Shown: in pieces, positions 8,595 to 17,026 of the stretch
Position numbering within the stretch: the first letter of the stretch is position 1
Layout: the number at the start of each line of letters is the position of its first letter
Origin: Acidobacteriota bacterium
GTDB taxonomy: Bacteria > Acidobacteriota > Terriglobia > Acidiferrales > UBA7541
Length of the DNA: 39,619 bases
Reading direction: 5' to 3'
Assembly: GCA_021780215.1 (NCBI GenBank)
Contig: JAJXZD010000212.1
Location: 1 to 39,619 of the forward strand
Notes under the pieces: generated by a model
Database searches by the model: none
What the model saw: the letters and a program-made list of their open reading frames with translations, nothing else
What the model was told of the DNA's origin: nothing
Program-made: the position numbers and the translations under genes

Positions 8595-9884
8595 ATGATC
8601 GGCCTTCCCACGGTGGAAGAAATCAAGAAAGACTGGGCTTCGGAGCGCTGGAAAGAAATCCTGCGCCCGTACGCACCAGAAGATATTGAGAGATTGCGCG
8701 GCACGGTCAGGATTGAACACAGCCTGGCCCGGATGGGCGCGGAGCGGCTCTGGCAGCTCCTGCGCACTGACGATTTCATTCCCGCGCTGGGTGCCCTGAC
8801 GGGAAATCAGGCCATTCAGCAGGTGGAAGCCGGCCTGAAAGCAATCTATCTGAGCGGCTGGCAAGTGGCTGCGGACAACAACACAGCCGGCCAGATGTAC
8901 CCCGATCAGAGTTTGTATCCTGCCGATAGCGTGCCGAACGTGGTCCGGCGTATCAACAACGCCCTCCAGCGCGCCGACCAGATTCAGCATGCCGACGGCC
9001 GCAAGCATGGCCCCTACTGGTTCGCTCCCATCATTGCGGATGCCGAGGCAGGCTTCGGCGGGCCGCTGAACGCCTTCGAGTTGATGAAGGCCATGATCGA
9101 GGCCGGCGCCGCCGGAGTCCATTTCGAGGACCAGTTGGCGTCGGCAAAGAAGTGCGGGCACATGGGAGGAAAAGTTCTCGTGCCCATCCAGGAAGCGATT
9201 CAGAAGCTGGTAGCGGCGCGGTTCGCGGCGGACCTGATGAACGTCCCGACGGTCCTGGTGGCGCGGACGGACGCCAACGGAGCGTTTCTGATCACCAGCG
9301 ACATTGACGAGCGCGACCGGGAGTTTCTCACCGGCGAGCGCACCGTGGAGGGCTTCTACCGGCTTCGCGGCGGAATCGAATGCGCCATCGCCCGTGGCCT
9401 GGCCTACTGCCCCTATGCGGACATGATCTGGTGCGAAACGTCCAAGCCAGACATGAAGGAGGCGCGCGTCTTCGCTGAAGGCATCCACAAGCAGTATCCC
9501 GGCAAGCTGCTGAGCTACAATTGCTCGCCGTCCTTCAACTGGTCGGGCAATCTCGACCCCGCGGAGATCTCCGGCTTCCAGAAGGAACTCGGAGCCATGG
9601 GCTACAAGTTCCAGTTCGTCACCTTGGCGGGATTCCACGCCCTCAACCTCGGCATGTTCGAACTCGCGCAAACCTACAAGAAAGAAGGCATGGCAGCCTA
9701 CGCGCGCTTCCAGAACAAAGAATTCGAACACGAAAAGGGCAGCGGCTACATGGCCACGACACACCAGCGATTCGTCGGGACAAGCTATTTCGACGTAATC
9801 GCCGAGAAGATCGTGGGCGCTGGAATGTCCACCGCCGCGCTGGCTGGTTCGACCGAGGAGGCTCAGTTCAAAAAAGCCCGGTGA
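8595..9884 (+). CDS. aceA: Isocitrate lyase
   Basis: Splits isocitrate into glyoxylate and succinate, the first step of the glyoxylate shunt for growth on acetate or fatty acids; a cytosolic, Mg-dependent tetramer. The 429-residue length and motifs match canonical bacterial [15 protein letters not shown], the catalytic loop [20 protein letters not shown], and the substrate segment YNCSPSFNW. Start choice: GGAGG (8584-8588) abuts an ATG at 8589, which is too close, while the in-frame ATG at 8595 has ideal six-base spacing. It has its own promoter and an inverted repeat in its leader. No malate synthase gene is in the window. It sits between the flavoprotein and the selenoprotein genes on the same strand. 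Function is secure. Confidence 0.96.
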   Translation: MIGLPTVEEIKKDWASERWKEILRPYAPEDIERLRGTVRIEHSLARMGAERLWQLLRTDDFIPALGALTGNQAIQQVEAGLKAIYLSGWQVAADNNTAGQMYPDQSLYPADSVPNVVRRINNALQRADQIQHADGRKHGPYWFAPIIADAEAGFGGPLNAFELMKAMIEAGAAGVHFEDQLASAKKCGHMGGKVLVPIQEAIQKLVAARFAADLMNVPTVLVARTDANGAFLITSDIDERDREFLTGERTVEGFYRLRGGIECAIARGLAYCPYADMIWCETSKPDMKEARVFAEGIHKQYPGKLLSYNCSPSFNWSGNLDPAEISGFQKELGAMGYKFQFVTLAGFHALNLGMFELAQTYKKEGMAAYARFQNKEFEHEKGSGYMATTHQRFVGTSYFDVIAEKIVGAGMSTAALAGSTEEAQFKKAR

Positions 9885-9991
9885 GTTGCGCGGGCGGCTG
9901 CACTTCCTCGGAGCAATTCGAAACGTAAGGCGGGGGGCCTCGGCGGCCCACTCGGATACAGTGGATCGGGCGTGAAAGGCGAGGTGCCATC

Positions 9992-11755
9992 ATGAACCGT
10001 CGAAAACTGCTGTCCCTCCTGGGGCTCTCCCCTGCTCTCCTGGCAGGCGCCGCGGCCGGCGAGCGGAACGCCATAGCAGCCGGCAAGCCAGCAAAAACCG
10101 CCCAGGGCGGAGATAAGATCGTCGCCCTCAATCCGAAGGGGACGCCGCCCCCCATCCGTCTGATTCCAATGGCACCCCGCCTGAAGACCCTGGACGGGAA
10201 AACCGTCTATTTGGTGGACACCGGTTTTCCGGGCGGCGGCCTGCTGCTGCAGCAGATCCAGATCTGGTTTCAAAAGAACATGCCGGGCGTAAAGACGGTC
10301 TTCCACCGGAAGGCCGGGCCGTACATGGAGGACGATCCCGCCCTCTGGAAGGAGATTCAGGAAAAGGGCAACGCGGCGATCATGGCTGTCGGACATTGAA
10401 GCACTTGCACGCCAGCGACCGTCGGTCACTGCATCAGCGTGGAAAAACTGGGAATCCCCACCACTCCGTTGGTCACGGAGGCCTTCAAGGAACTGGCAAC
10501 CCTCAACGCTGCCAAGCGGGGCATGCCGCATATCCGCATTACGTTCACGCCGCACCCGGTGGCCGGAAAGACGCCGGAGGAACTGCACGCGTACGTGGAA
10601 GGAAATGATCCCGTCAGCGGAAAGCCGCTGATGCGCGAGATCGTGGACGCGCTTACGCGGCCCCTCTCGGCCGAGGACATGAAAACGGGTACGATCTCTC
10701 CTTCCGTGGGAGCGCCCGCATTCACCGACACCGCCGACAACCTGCAGGAGTATTACCTCAACAACGGGATGACCGATTTCCTTCCGATCATTCTCCCGAC
10801 CGAGGAGCGCGTACAGACCATGCTGGCAGGTACCAGCCACCGTCCGGAAGAAATCGCCGGCAAAATGGCGGCCGGAGCCTACGCCCCCTGGGAATTCACG
10901 GTCAAGCAGGTGGCCATCAACGCAGTGATGGCGGGATGCCGCCCGGAATATTTTCCGATTGTTCTGGCCATCGCTTCCACCGGCACTCCATCGCTCATGA
11001 GCTCCACGAATTCCTTTGCCTACGCCGCGGTGATCAACGGGCCAATTCGCGACAAGCTGAATATGAATTACGGCATTGGAGCCATGGGGCCTTTTGCCCA
11101 GCCGAATGCCGCGATCGGACGGGCCTGGACGCTGCTTTCGAGGAATCTCGCCAACGGCGGCGTCCCCGGCGACACCTACATGGGGTCGCAGGGGAACAAC
11201 CTGAACTACAACAACCTGATCATTGCCGAAAATGAAGCCGCCAGCCCGTGGACGCCCTTCCACGTGCAGAAGGGCTTCCGTCCCGAGGAGAATGTGGTGA
11301 GCTTGTTCCGCGGGCTCGGCATTGCGCCCGGACAAGGTGCGCGCGGAACCGACAAGGTCATTCCCGTCTACGAGGAGCAGTTCAGCGATCTCTTCAGCGT
11401 GTTCACGGGATTTTTTGGCGGCCTCATCGTGGCCGATCCTCTGATCGCCCAGAGCCTTAAATCACGCGGCTACGACACCAAGGAAAAGCTCATTGACTGG
11501 CTCTACAAGAACACCACACAAACGATAAAGGATTACAAAGAACGCGATTTCGCCTACGGCTTCGATTATCCTCGCTCCTTGAAGGGGATCGAGCCATACG
11601 CCACCTGGTACAAACTCCCCGACGACGCCCGTATACCGCGCTGGCCGCATGTCAGCGACATTAACGTGGTGGTCGTCGGAGGACAGACCAACGCCTTCTT
11701 CCAGGGCGGGAGCCTGAGTTACACGGTCAGCGTGTCCGTTGACAAATGGTCCTGA
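9992..11755 (+). CDS. UGSC-family selenoprotein read through an in-frame TGA (Sec136)
   Basis: Two apparent frames (9992-10399 and 10439-11755) are in the same phase and are separated only by TGA at 10397-10399. Read as selenocysteine they give one 587-residue protein with a redox-type U136-S-T-C139 motif in VGH-U-STCTPATVGHC. The family, as I recall it, carries UGSC or CGSC here, with unknown function. A SECIS-like hairpin starts eight bases after the TGA. The N-terminus MNRRKLLSLLG followed by a hydrophobic stretch to about residue 30 looks like a Tat signal, so the protein may act in the periplasm. The N-terminal domain runs to about 225. The C-terminal domain (about 235-587) has AINAVMAGCRPEYFPIVLA, an INGPIR segment and SQGNNLNYNN. 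GAGGT lies seven bases before ATG 9992. Recoding is inferred from sequence; a nonsense mutation is the main alternative. Confidence 0.85.
10408..10441 (+). promoter_or_regulatory. SECIS-like hairpin for selenocysteine insertion
   Basis: Lower stem CACGC (10408-10412) with GCGTG (10437-10441); a five-base 3' bulge; CAG with CTG; a C/A mismatch; upper stem GACC (10417-10420) with GGTC (10424-10427); apical loop GTC (10421-10423). There are 21 bases between the TGA and the loop, and the loop begins with G. Both fit the known rules for bacterial SECIS elements, which bind SelB just after the UGA. Confidence 0.75.
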
Positions 11756-11833
11756 CGGAAAGTTGAGTCGCCGGACCGAGGCACGGCTTGCCTCCACGCG
11801 GGACCGCAGGCATTTCCCTAAGTCCCGTCCACG

Positions 11834-13285
11834 TCATTGGGCGGGCGGCTTGGGGGTCGCAACCGTCGAGTCGCTCGAGAAATCAAACCACAGCGCATAT
11901 TCCGTCGGCACATCGTGGCCGCCCGCCCGCGCCGGCGTGAATTTCCAGCGCTGCGCCGCATCCATTGCCAGCCGCGCAAAATATTTGCTGGGACCCGGTG
12001 ATTCGAAATCCGCTCCCACCACATCGCCCTCGGCATTGACCTGAACGCGGATTCCGACTCGAATTGTCCCTCGAATTGTGTCGCGCGCCATTTCTGGAAC
12101 CAGCGGCAGGACCTGCCGGGCGACCTGCCCCTGAATAATTTCGCCCCCGCCTGCCGCTCCCGTCTGGATATTTTCCTGTGGCGGCTGTGAAGCGGCGCCG
12201 GACTCGACCGGCGCGGGGGCGGTAGCTGCCGGCCCAGAGGTTGCAGAGCGCCCAGGCGCACTCGATACGGGGTGCGCAATTGGCTCGGACGCTTCCCGAG
12301 ATAGCAGCGTCGCGGTGGCCGGCGCGTCGGCGGGCTCCGGCCTGGCTGAGTGCGATATGAACAGTCTGGAAGCAAACAGCACGACGGCCAGCGCAATCAG
12401 GCCTATTGCAGCGGCGGGGACATACGCGCGCCATGTGGGCGCTGCCTGCGAGACCGCGGGCCTCGTTGGGCGCGGCGCGGGTGCGCGCGGCGAGCTCTGA
12501 GAAATCTTTTCGCTCCCCGGCATGGATGGTTGCAGCGCATTCGAAATATCAGCGAGAGTGAAGCGAAGCGTGGCGTCGCGCCGAAGGCAGCCGCGGGCAA
12601 TATCGAGAAATGGAGCCGGGAGAGTTGCCGGCGATATCGGGTCTTGGTCCCGCTGCTCCCAGGCGGGTCTGTGCTGGGTCAGCGTTTCCACCAGCGTGAT
12701 ACCGAGCGACCAGACGTCCGCGGCCGGCGAATATCCCTCGCGGGGAATTTCCGGCGCGTCGTAGGCACCGGGCTTCTCCCGGCGCGAGCTGAATTCCCCC
12801 ACATGGTGGATTCCGTCGCTCGACAATTTCACCTGGTTGCCAATTGCCAGGATGTTCGATGGCTTGATGCGGGCATGCACCAGATTCTGCCCATGAAGGT
12901 CGGCCAGGGTTTCGAGGACCGGGCCCAGCATCTCGCGAACTTCTTCCGGCGTGAGGTCGCGCTCCGGAAGAATCTGCGAGGGGCTTTCGTCCTCGTGCTC
13001 CATCACGGCGTAAACAACGTCCTTGCCTCCCACTTCGCACTGCCCGGTGGAAAAAAAGCGGATCAGGTGAGGATGGCTAAGGTGCTCGGCCCGGCGCCAG
13101 CGGGAGAGTAGCGCCTCCCCCTGGGCACGGTTACAAGCAACGAGTTTGATGGCTGCTTGGATTGGCTGCGGACCAGCCACTTCGGTGAGATACACCGCAG
13201 ACTGGTCCGTCCCTCCCAGGTACTCGCCAAGAGGAAATCTTCTGCCGGCGACCTGTCCTTGGCACTGCTTCCACCAGTTGGTCAT
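11834..13285 (-). CDS. Degenerate protein-kinase-fold/TonB C-terminal fusion, membrane protein
   Basis: A 483-residue protein. Residues 15-255 have a Ser/Thr kinase fold: AAIK with the ATP-site Lys (47), YDAPE and DVWSLGITLVE. Catalytic residues are lost: HRD is HAR (137-139), so the base Asp is absent; DFG reads SDG (156-158); and the Gly loop is degenerate (LGGTDQS). It is therefore probably a pseudokinase. A Pro/Ala-rich linker leads to one membrane helix (about 288-310), then an Ala/Pro-rich periplasmic spacer, then a TonB C-terminal domain (about 390-472, with GTIRVGIRVQVNAEGDVV and AMDAAQRWKFTPA). Topology implies a cytosolic kinase fold and a periplasmic TonB domain. ATG 13285 has a G-rich ribosome site nearby. 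The role is unknown; it may transmit a cytosolic signal to an outer-membrane partner. Confidence 0.87.
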   Translation of the reverse strand: MTNWWKQCQGQVAGRRFPLGEYLGGTDQSAVYLTEVAGPQPIQAAIKLVACNRAQGEALLSRWRRAEHLSHPHLIRFFSTGQCEVGGKDVVYAVMEHEDESPSQILPERDLTPEEVREMLGPVLETLADLHGQNLVHARIKPSNILAIGNQVKLSSDGIHHVGEFSSRREKPGAYDAPEIPREGYSPAADVWSLGITLVETLTQHRPAWEQRDQDPISPATLPAPFLDIARGCLRRDATLRFTLADISNALQPSMPGSEKISQSSPRAPAPRPTRPAVSQAAPTWRAYVPAAAIGLIALAVVLFASRLFISHSARPEPADAPATATLLSREASEPIAHPVSSAPGRSATSGPAATAPAPVESGAASQPPQENIQTGAAGGGEIIQGQVARQVLPLVPEMARDTIRGTIRVGIRVQVNAEGDVVGADFESPGPSKYFARLAMDAAQRWKFTPARAGGHDVPTEYALWFDFSSDSTVATPKPPAQ

Positions 13286-13603
13286 TGGTCCCCCGCTCTC
13301 TTCCTGCGAAGCGGCCCGCTCAACGGCCTGCGCGGCCGACGAAGGCTGGAACGAGCGTTTGTGCCCGGGGTATTCGTTCCGCTGCGGGAAAGAAACTTGC
13401 CCGTATAGCGGAAATATCCGCGTGCATGAAGCAAACGAGGCTGGGGCTCTTCCGCGTGCTACGTAAGGCCCTCCCGCCGTGGAAACCCGCGCGGGAAGAC
13501 CCTTGGCAACATATTCCAATCGAAGAAAAAAGTAAAATCGTGCATGCCCAAAAGCACACGTGCCGCCGGACCGGCTTTCGCATGGTCCTGCTCGCAACGG
13601 CTT
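13286..13603. other. Gene-free stretch upstream of the pseudokinase gene
   Basis: About 318 bases between the end of the UPF0173 gene and the start of the pseudokinase gene, both on the minus strand. An open frame runs through most of it in phase with the pseudokinase but looks non-coding (low similarity, odd composition). A locally AT-rich patch near 13505-13535 could hold the promoter; no clear -35/-10 pair was found. Confidence 0.4.
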
Positions 13604-14317
13604 TTAGCCGAGGGTTTCTCCGGGCTTGAGGGCGTGGATTTCCAGTCCGGCGATGTCCGCCGCGTGCTTGCGAAGCATATCGGGCGTTCCGGCAAGGACG
13701 GGAAACGTGCCGAAGTGCATCGGGATGACGTGGCGAACGCCGAGCAGACGGATTGCCAGCGCGGCTTCGCGCGGTCCCATGGTGAAATGACCGCCGATGG
13801 GCAACAGCGCAATATCGGGCGCATAGAGTTCGCCGATCAGCTTCATGTCGCCGAACACGGTCGTATCTCCGGAGTGGTACACGGTCAGCCCGCCAGGAAG
13901 GCGGATGATGTAGCCGCAGGCTTCGCCGCCGTAGATAATCTTGTCGCCATCCTGAATCCCGCAGGAATGGATGGCGTGCACCATGGTGACTTCCAGCTCG
14001 CCCACCTTCTGCGTACCGCCCTTGTTCATGGCGGCCGTGCGGCTCACACCCTTCGACTCCAGCCATGCGCAGGTCTCATAGATGCCCACGACCTGCGGCT
14101 CAAACTGCCGGGCAAGCGTCACGGCATCGGCAATGTGATCGAAATGGCCGTGCGTGATGAGCAGTGTGTCCACACGGGTGAACTGCTTCATGGAGTCGGG
14201 GCAGGCAGGGTTCGACTGCACCCATGGGTCCACGATGATCACACCGCCGCCCGGAATGACGATGCGAAACGCTGAGTGTCCCAGCCAGGTCAGTTGATTC
14301 CCGCGCGTCTGTAGCAC
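13604..14317 (-). CDS. UPF0173-type metal-dependent hydrolase (metallo-beta-lactamase fold)
   Basis: A 237-residue cytosolic protein of the UPF0173/UlaG-like branch of the metallo-beta-lactamase superfamily. The metal site THGHFDHIAD is complete (HxHxDH), with further ligands likely in HSCG, HSGDT and MHFGTFP. Substrate is not known for this branch; L-ascorbate lactonase (UlaG) is a distant relative, so I give no specific reaction. The start is taken as GTG 14317, with GGGAGG about ten bases upstream; there is no ATG nearby and WLGHSAF, typical of the family's first strand, begins ten residues in. It lies 36 bases after the thioredoxin-like gene and is probably co-transcribed with it. Confidence 0.9.
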   Translation of the reverse strand: MLQTRGNQLTWLGHSAFRIVIPGGGVIIVDPWVQSNPACPDSMKQFTRVDTLLITHGHFDHIADAVTLARQFEPQVVGIYETCAWLESKGVSRTAAMNKGGTQKVGELEVTMVHAIHSCGIQDGDKIIYGGEACGYIIRLPGGLTVYHSGDTTVFGDMKLIGELYAPDIALLPIGGHFTMGPREAALAIRLLGVRHVIPMHFGTFPVLAGTPDMLRKHAADIAGLEIHALKPGETLG

Positions 14318-14353
14318 GATCGCCCGCCCTCCCGCGAACTGCCTGCCTGCGGT

Positions 14354-14953
14354 CTATCTCTCCGCATACGTCTGCTGTGCCTGGTTCTCCTCCGCATCGG
14401 TTTTCACCAGGATCAGACGGATGGCGTCTTCAAAAGCTTCCGGCGTCTTCGCTCCCAGGAAGTATCGCGCGATGTGGCCGTCGCGGCCATAGAAAATTGT
14501 CTGCGGCATCACGCCGCCCCAGCCCGGATTCACCCCCTCGTAGAACGCGTCCACGTCAATTCCGGGCTTCTGGCGGTAGTTCGGAAAGCCGGGATGATTG
14601 GTGGCGAGGAAGTGGCGTACCAGATTCATATCCGCGTCTTCGTCGAGGCTCACTCCGAAGACAGCCAATCCTTGCGGCGCGTATTTCTTCGCGAGATTAA
14701 CGATCATGGGATATTCGTCGCGGCAGGGTTCGCACCAGGTGGCCCAGAATGTGACCAGAAGAGCCTTGCCGTGGTACCGCTGCAGCACCTGGTTATATTC
14801 GGAAAGGTCAATGAGCCGAGGGTCCGCGACCGCTCGCCCGGCCGTCGCGGCCTGCTTCTCGTGAGAGCCTTGCGCAAACGCAAAGCCGGAAATAGCGATA
14901 ACCGGCAGGAAGACCCAAGCAAGGACAAATTGAAACCGGGAGAAGACGCGCAT
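14354..14953 (-). CDS. TlpA/ResA-like exported thioredoxin-fold protein
   Basis: A 199-residue redox protein. An N-terminal hydrophobic segment (about 8-27, ending in AFAQ) is a signal peptide or anchor, so the thioredoxin fold faces the periplasm. The active site is WCEPC in LLVTFWATWCEPCRDEYP, followed by the TlpA/AhpC-type GLAVFGVSLDEDAD and the cis-Pro loop in MPQTIFYGRDG. Such proteins reduce disulfides in cytochrome c maturation or in specific exported partners; which one applies here is not shown. GGAGG lies ahead of ATG 14953. It heads a probable operon with the UPF0173 hydrolase and is divergent from glyA. A functional link to the exported selenoprotein 2.6 kb away is possible but unproved. 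Confidence 0.9.
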   Translation of the reverse strand: MRVFSRFQFVLAWVFLPVIAISGFAFAQGSHEKQAATAGRAVADPRLIDLSEYNQVLQRYHGKALLVTFWATWCEPCRDEYPMIVNLAKKYAPQGLAVFGVSLDEDADMNLVRHFLATNHPGFPNYRQKPGIDVDAFYEGVNPGWGGVMPQTIFYGRDGHIARYFLGAKTPEAFEDAIRLILVKTDAEENQAQQTYAER

Positions 14954-15130
14954 GGTCCTGTTCCTCCGTGACTCTAGTCAATCTTATTGCCCTCTGCTCA
15001 TCGCGGGCAATGGGCGAATAAGGCGCCTGATACCGATTGGGAACGGGACGCGCGGGAATCTCGGATCGCTAAGTGGCCGGCTGCATTTCGCCTGTTGCCC
15101 GGCGGACCTTCTGATAAGATAAATGCCGCC

Positions 15131-16450
15131 ATGATCCAAGACACATCCGAGCTTCGGCGCATGAGCCGTCCTCTTTTGCAAACAGACCCGGAAATCGCGC
15201 GGGCCATTGCCGGCGAGGTGCGCCGGCAGGCTACCGGCATCGAACTGATCCCGTCCGAGAATTTCGTGTCCGAGGCGATCCTCGAAGCCATGGGCTCCGT
15301 CTTCACCAATAAATACGCGGAAGGCTATCCGGGAAAACGCTACTACGGCGGCTGCGAATTCGCCGACGTCGCGGAGCAGCTCGCCATTGACCGGGCCAAG
15401 GCGCTCTTCGGCGCCGAACACGCGAACGTCCAGCCGCACTCGGGAACACAGGCGAACATCGCGGTCTATATGGCCGCTCTCAAGCCCGGCGATACCGTTC
15501 TCGGAATGAATCTCGCCCACGGCGGGCACCTAACTCACGGCCATCCGCTGAATTTTTCCGGCATGACCTACAAGTTCGTGCCCTACGGCGTCTCGCGGGA
15601 GACGGAGACGATTGACTACGACGAGATCGAGCGGCTGGCGGCCGAACACAAACCGAAAATGATTGTCGCCGGGGCCAGCGCCTATTCGCGCACCATTGAC
15701 TTCGAGCGTCTCGGGCGCATCGCGCAAACGGCCGGCGCCGTCCTCTTTGTGGACATGGCGCACATCGCCGGCTTGATCGCTGCAGGGCTTCACCCGAGTC
15801 CCGTGCCGCACGCCGATTTCGTCTCCACCACGACGCACAAGACGCTCCGTGGCCCGCGCGGGGGACTGGTCCTCTGCCGCGAGAAATTCGCGAAGGATCT
15901 CGACCGCTCGGCCTTCCCCGGAATTCAGGGCGGCCCGCTGATGCACATCATTGCCGCCAAGGCCGTCTGCCTGAAAGAAGCCGCCAAACCGGGCTTCCGG
16001 GAATACCAGCGACAGATAATCGCCAACGCCAAAACTCTGGCCGCCGCCATGGCACGGCACGGCTTCCGGATTGTGAGCGGCGGCACGGACAATCATCTCT
16101 TCCTGGTGGACATCCACTCCCGCGGGATCACCGGGAGCTCCGCCCAGCCCGCGCTGGACCTTGCCGGCATCACCGTGAACAAGAACGCGATTCCCTTCGA
16201 TCCGCTTCCGCCGATGAAAGCGAGCGGCATCCGCATGGGAACGCCTGCCGTCACTACGCGGGGCATGCGCGAACCGGAGATGGAGAAGATCGCCGACTGG
16301 ATCTCCGAAGTTCTCGCCCACATTGACGACGCGGCCACCGCACAGCGCGTTCGGCGTGAAGTCGCCGACTTCGCCGCCCGGTTTCCTCTCTACGCCCGGC
16401 GCCTCGAGGACGCCGAGGCCGCTCTCGCCAGCGGCCGCGCAGCCCGCTGA
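15131..16450 (+). CDS. glyA: Serine hydroxymethyltransferase
   Basis: PLP enzyme that converts serine and tetrahydrofolate to glycine and 5,10-methylene-THF, a main one-carbon source; cytosolic. Length is 439 residues, near the bacterial norm of about 420. Motifs include [36 protein letters not shown], the Asp loop [13 protein letters not shown], and the Schiff-base Lys in [17 protein letters not shown] 15131 is chosen; it has no good ribosome binding site, and the in-frame ATG at 15161 ([11 protein letters not shown]) would also keep the whole conserved region. A TTGCCC and GATAAA pair spaced by 17 bases just upstream may be the promoter, implying a short leader. It is convergent with the JAMM gene, 33 bases away. 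Confidence 0.96.
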   Translation: MIQDTSELRRMSRPLLQTDPEIARAIAGEVRRQATGIELIPSENFVSEAILEAMGSVFTNKYAEGYPGKRYYGGCEFADVAEQLAIDRAKALFGAEHANVQPHSGTQANIAVYMAALKPGDTVLGMNLAHGGHLTHGHPLNFSGMTYKFVPYGVSRETETIDYDEIERLAAEHKPKMIVAGASAYSRTIDFERLGRIAQTAGAVLFVDMAHIAGLIAAGLHPSPVPHADFVSTTTHKTLRGPRGGLVLCREKFAKDLDRSAFPGIQGGPLMHIIAAKAVCLKEAAKPGFREYQRQIIANAKTLAAAMARHGFRIVSGGTDNHLFLVDIHSRGITGSSAQPALDLAGITVNKNAIPFDPLPPMKASGIRMGTPAVTTRGMREPEMEKIADWISEVLAHIDDAATAQRVRREVADFAARFPLYARRLEDAEAALASGRAAR

Positions 16451-16483
16451 AGCTGTCTCCGGCACAAATGCCACTCCCGGAAT

Positions 16484-16894
16484 CTACCAGCGGAGAATCT
16501 CTACCTCCGTGGCGATGCCGTCGTGAATCGAAAACGCCCGCACGGGGCGTGGCGCGGTGTCGGACGGGGAAATGATGAAGTAGGCCGCGTCAGGATAGGT
16601 GGCTCTCTGCAGGTCGTTTCGGGAAGGTTCGTTCATGCCGTTCGGATGTGAATGATAGATTCCCAGGAGGGACAGTCCCGCCACACGGATTTCGCGCATC
16701 AGACGGAACAAATCCGTTGGCGCAATCTCATAGGATGTGGCGGGATTGGGGGACGCGTTTGCCGCCGGATACGCCCGCGAGATCAGGCCCTCTGTGCCGC
16801 CGAGCAGCCCGCAGCATTCCCGGCCCGAATCGGCTCGAGCCTGCTTGAGAAGTTCATCCACAACCGCTTCGGCAATCCGGATCGCAGATGGCAT
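16484..16894 (-). CDS. JAMM/MPN+ metallopeptidase (Mov34/PAD-1-like)
   Basis: A 136-residue single-domain JAB/MPN protein. The zinc site is complete: the catalytic Glu region GRECCGLLGG, then GIYHSHPNGMNEPSRNDL, which matches HxHPx(n)SxxD. Bacterial members of this size cleave C-terminal extensions from ubiquitin-like sulfur carriers (ThiS, MoaD or CysO-like; compare Mec) or act in related sulfur-transfer steps. No such carrier is in the window, so the substrate is unknown. It lies about 130 bases after ftsZ on the same strand, separated by a strong hairpin, so it probably has its own promoter; TATAGA near 16905 is a weak -10 candidate. ATG 16894 has no clear ribosome binding site. Confidence 0.9.
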   Translation of the reverse strand: MPSAIRIAEAVVDELLKQARADSGRECCGLLGGTEGLISRAYPAANASPNPATSYEIAPTDLFRLMREIRVAGLSLLGIYHSHPNGMNEPSRNDLQRATYPDAAYFIISPSDTAPRPVRAFSIHDGIATEVEILRW

Positions 16895-16982
16895 GGCGGG
16901 AGTCTATACCGAGGCGCGGAAAAAATCCGAGGCGCACCCGCCGGGATGAGAAGCCGCCTCCTGAAATCGTCTTGGACGGGCA

Positions 16983-17010
16983 GCCGAGGCGCCTGATGCG
17001 GCGCCCCGGC
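16983..17010 (-). terminator. Strong hairpin after ftsZ, likely end of the dcw operon
   Basis: Arms 17010-17000 and 16993-16983 pair over 11 positions (ten Watson-Crick and one G-U) around a six-base loop, GCATCA. It begins 17 bases after the ftsZ stop. No T-run follows, so it may act as a Rho-assisted terminator or an RNA-stabilising 3' end rather than a classical intrinsic terminator. Confidence 0.6.
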
Positions 17011-17026
17011 TTGGTTTCAGTTCTCG

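Noticed and set aside
9992-10399. Pseudogene by nonsense mutation
   Set aside because: The rest of the gene shows no decay, a U-x-x-C motif appears exactly at the TGA, and a SECIS-like stem follows. It cannot be excluded without sel genes.
10439-11755. Separate gene starting at GTG 10439
   Set aside because: Same phase as the upstream frame, no ribosome binding site, and the protein starts in mid-domain; read as part of the selenoprotein.
13286-13597. 104-residue N-terminal extension of the pseudokinase
   Set aside because: Composition is unlike a protein and a usable start with a G-rich site lies at 13285.
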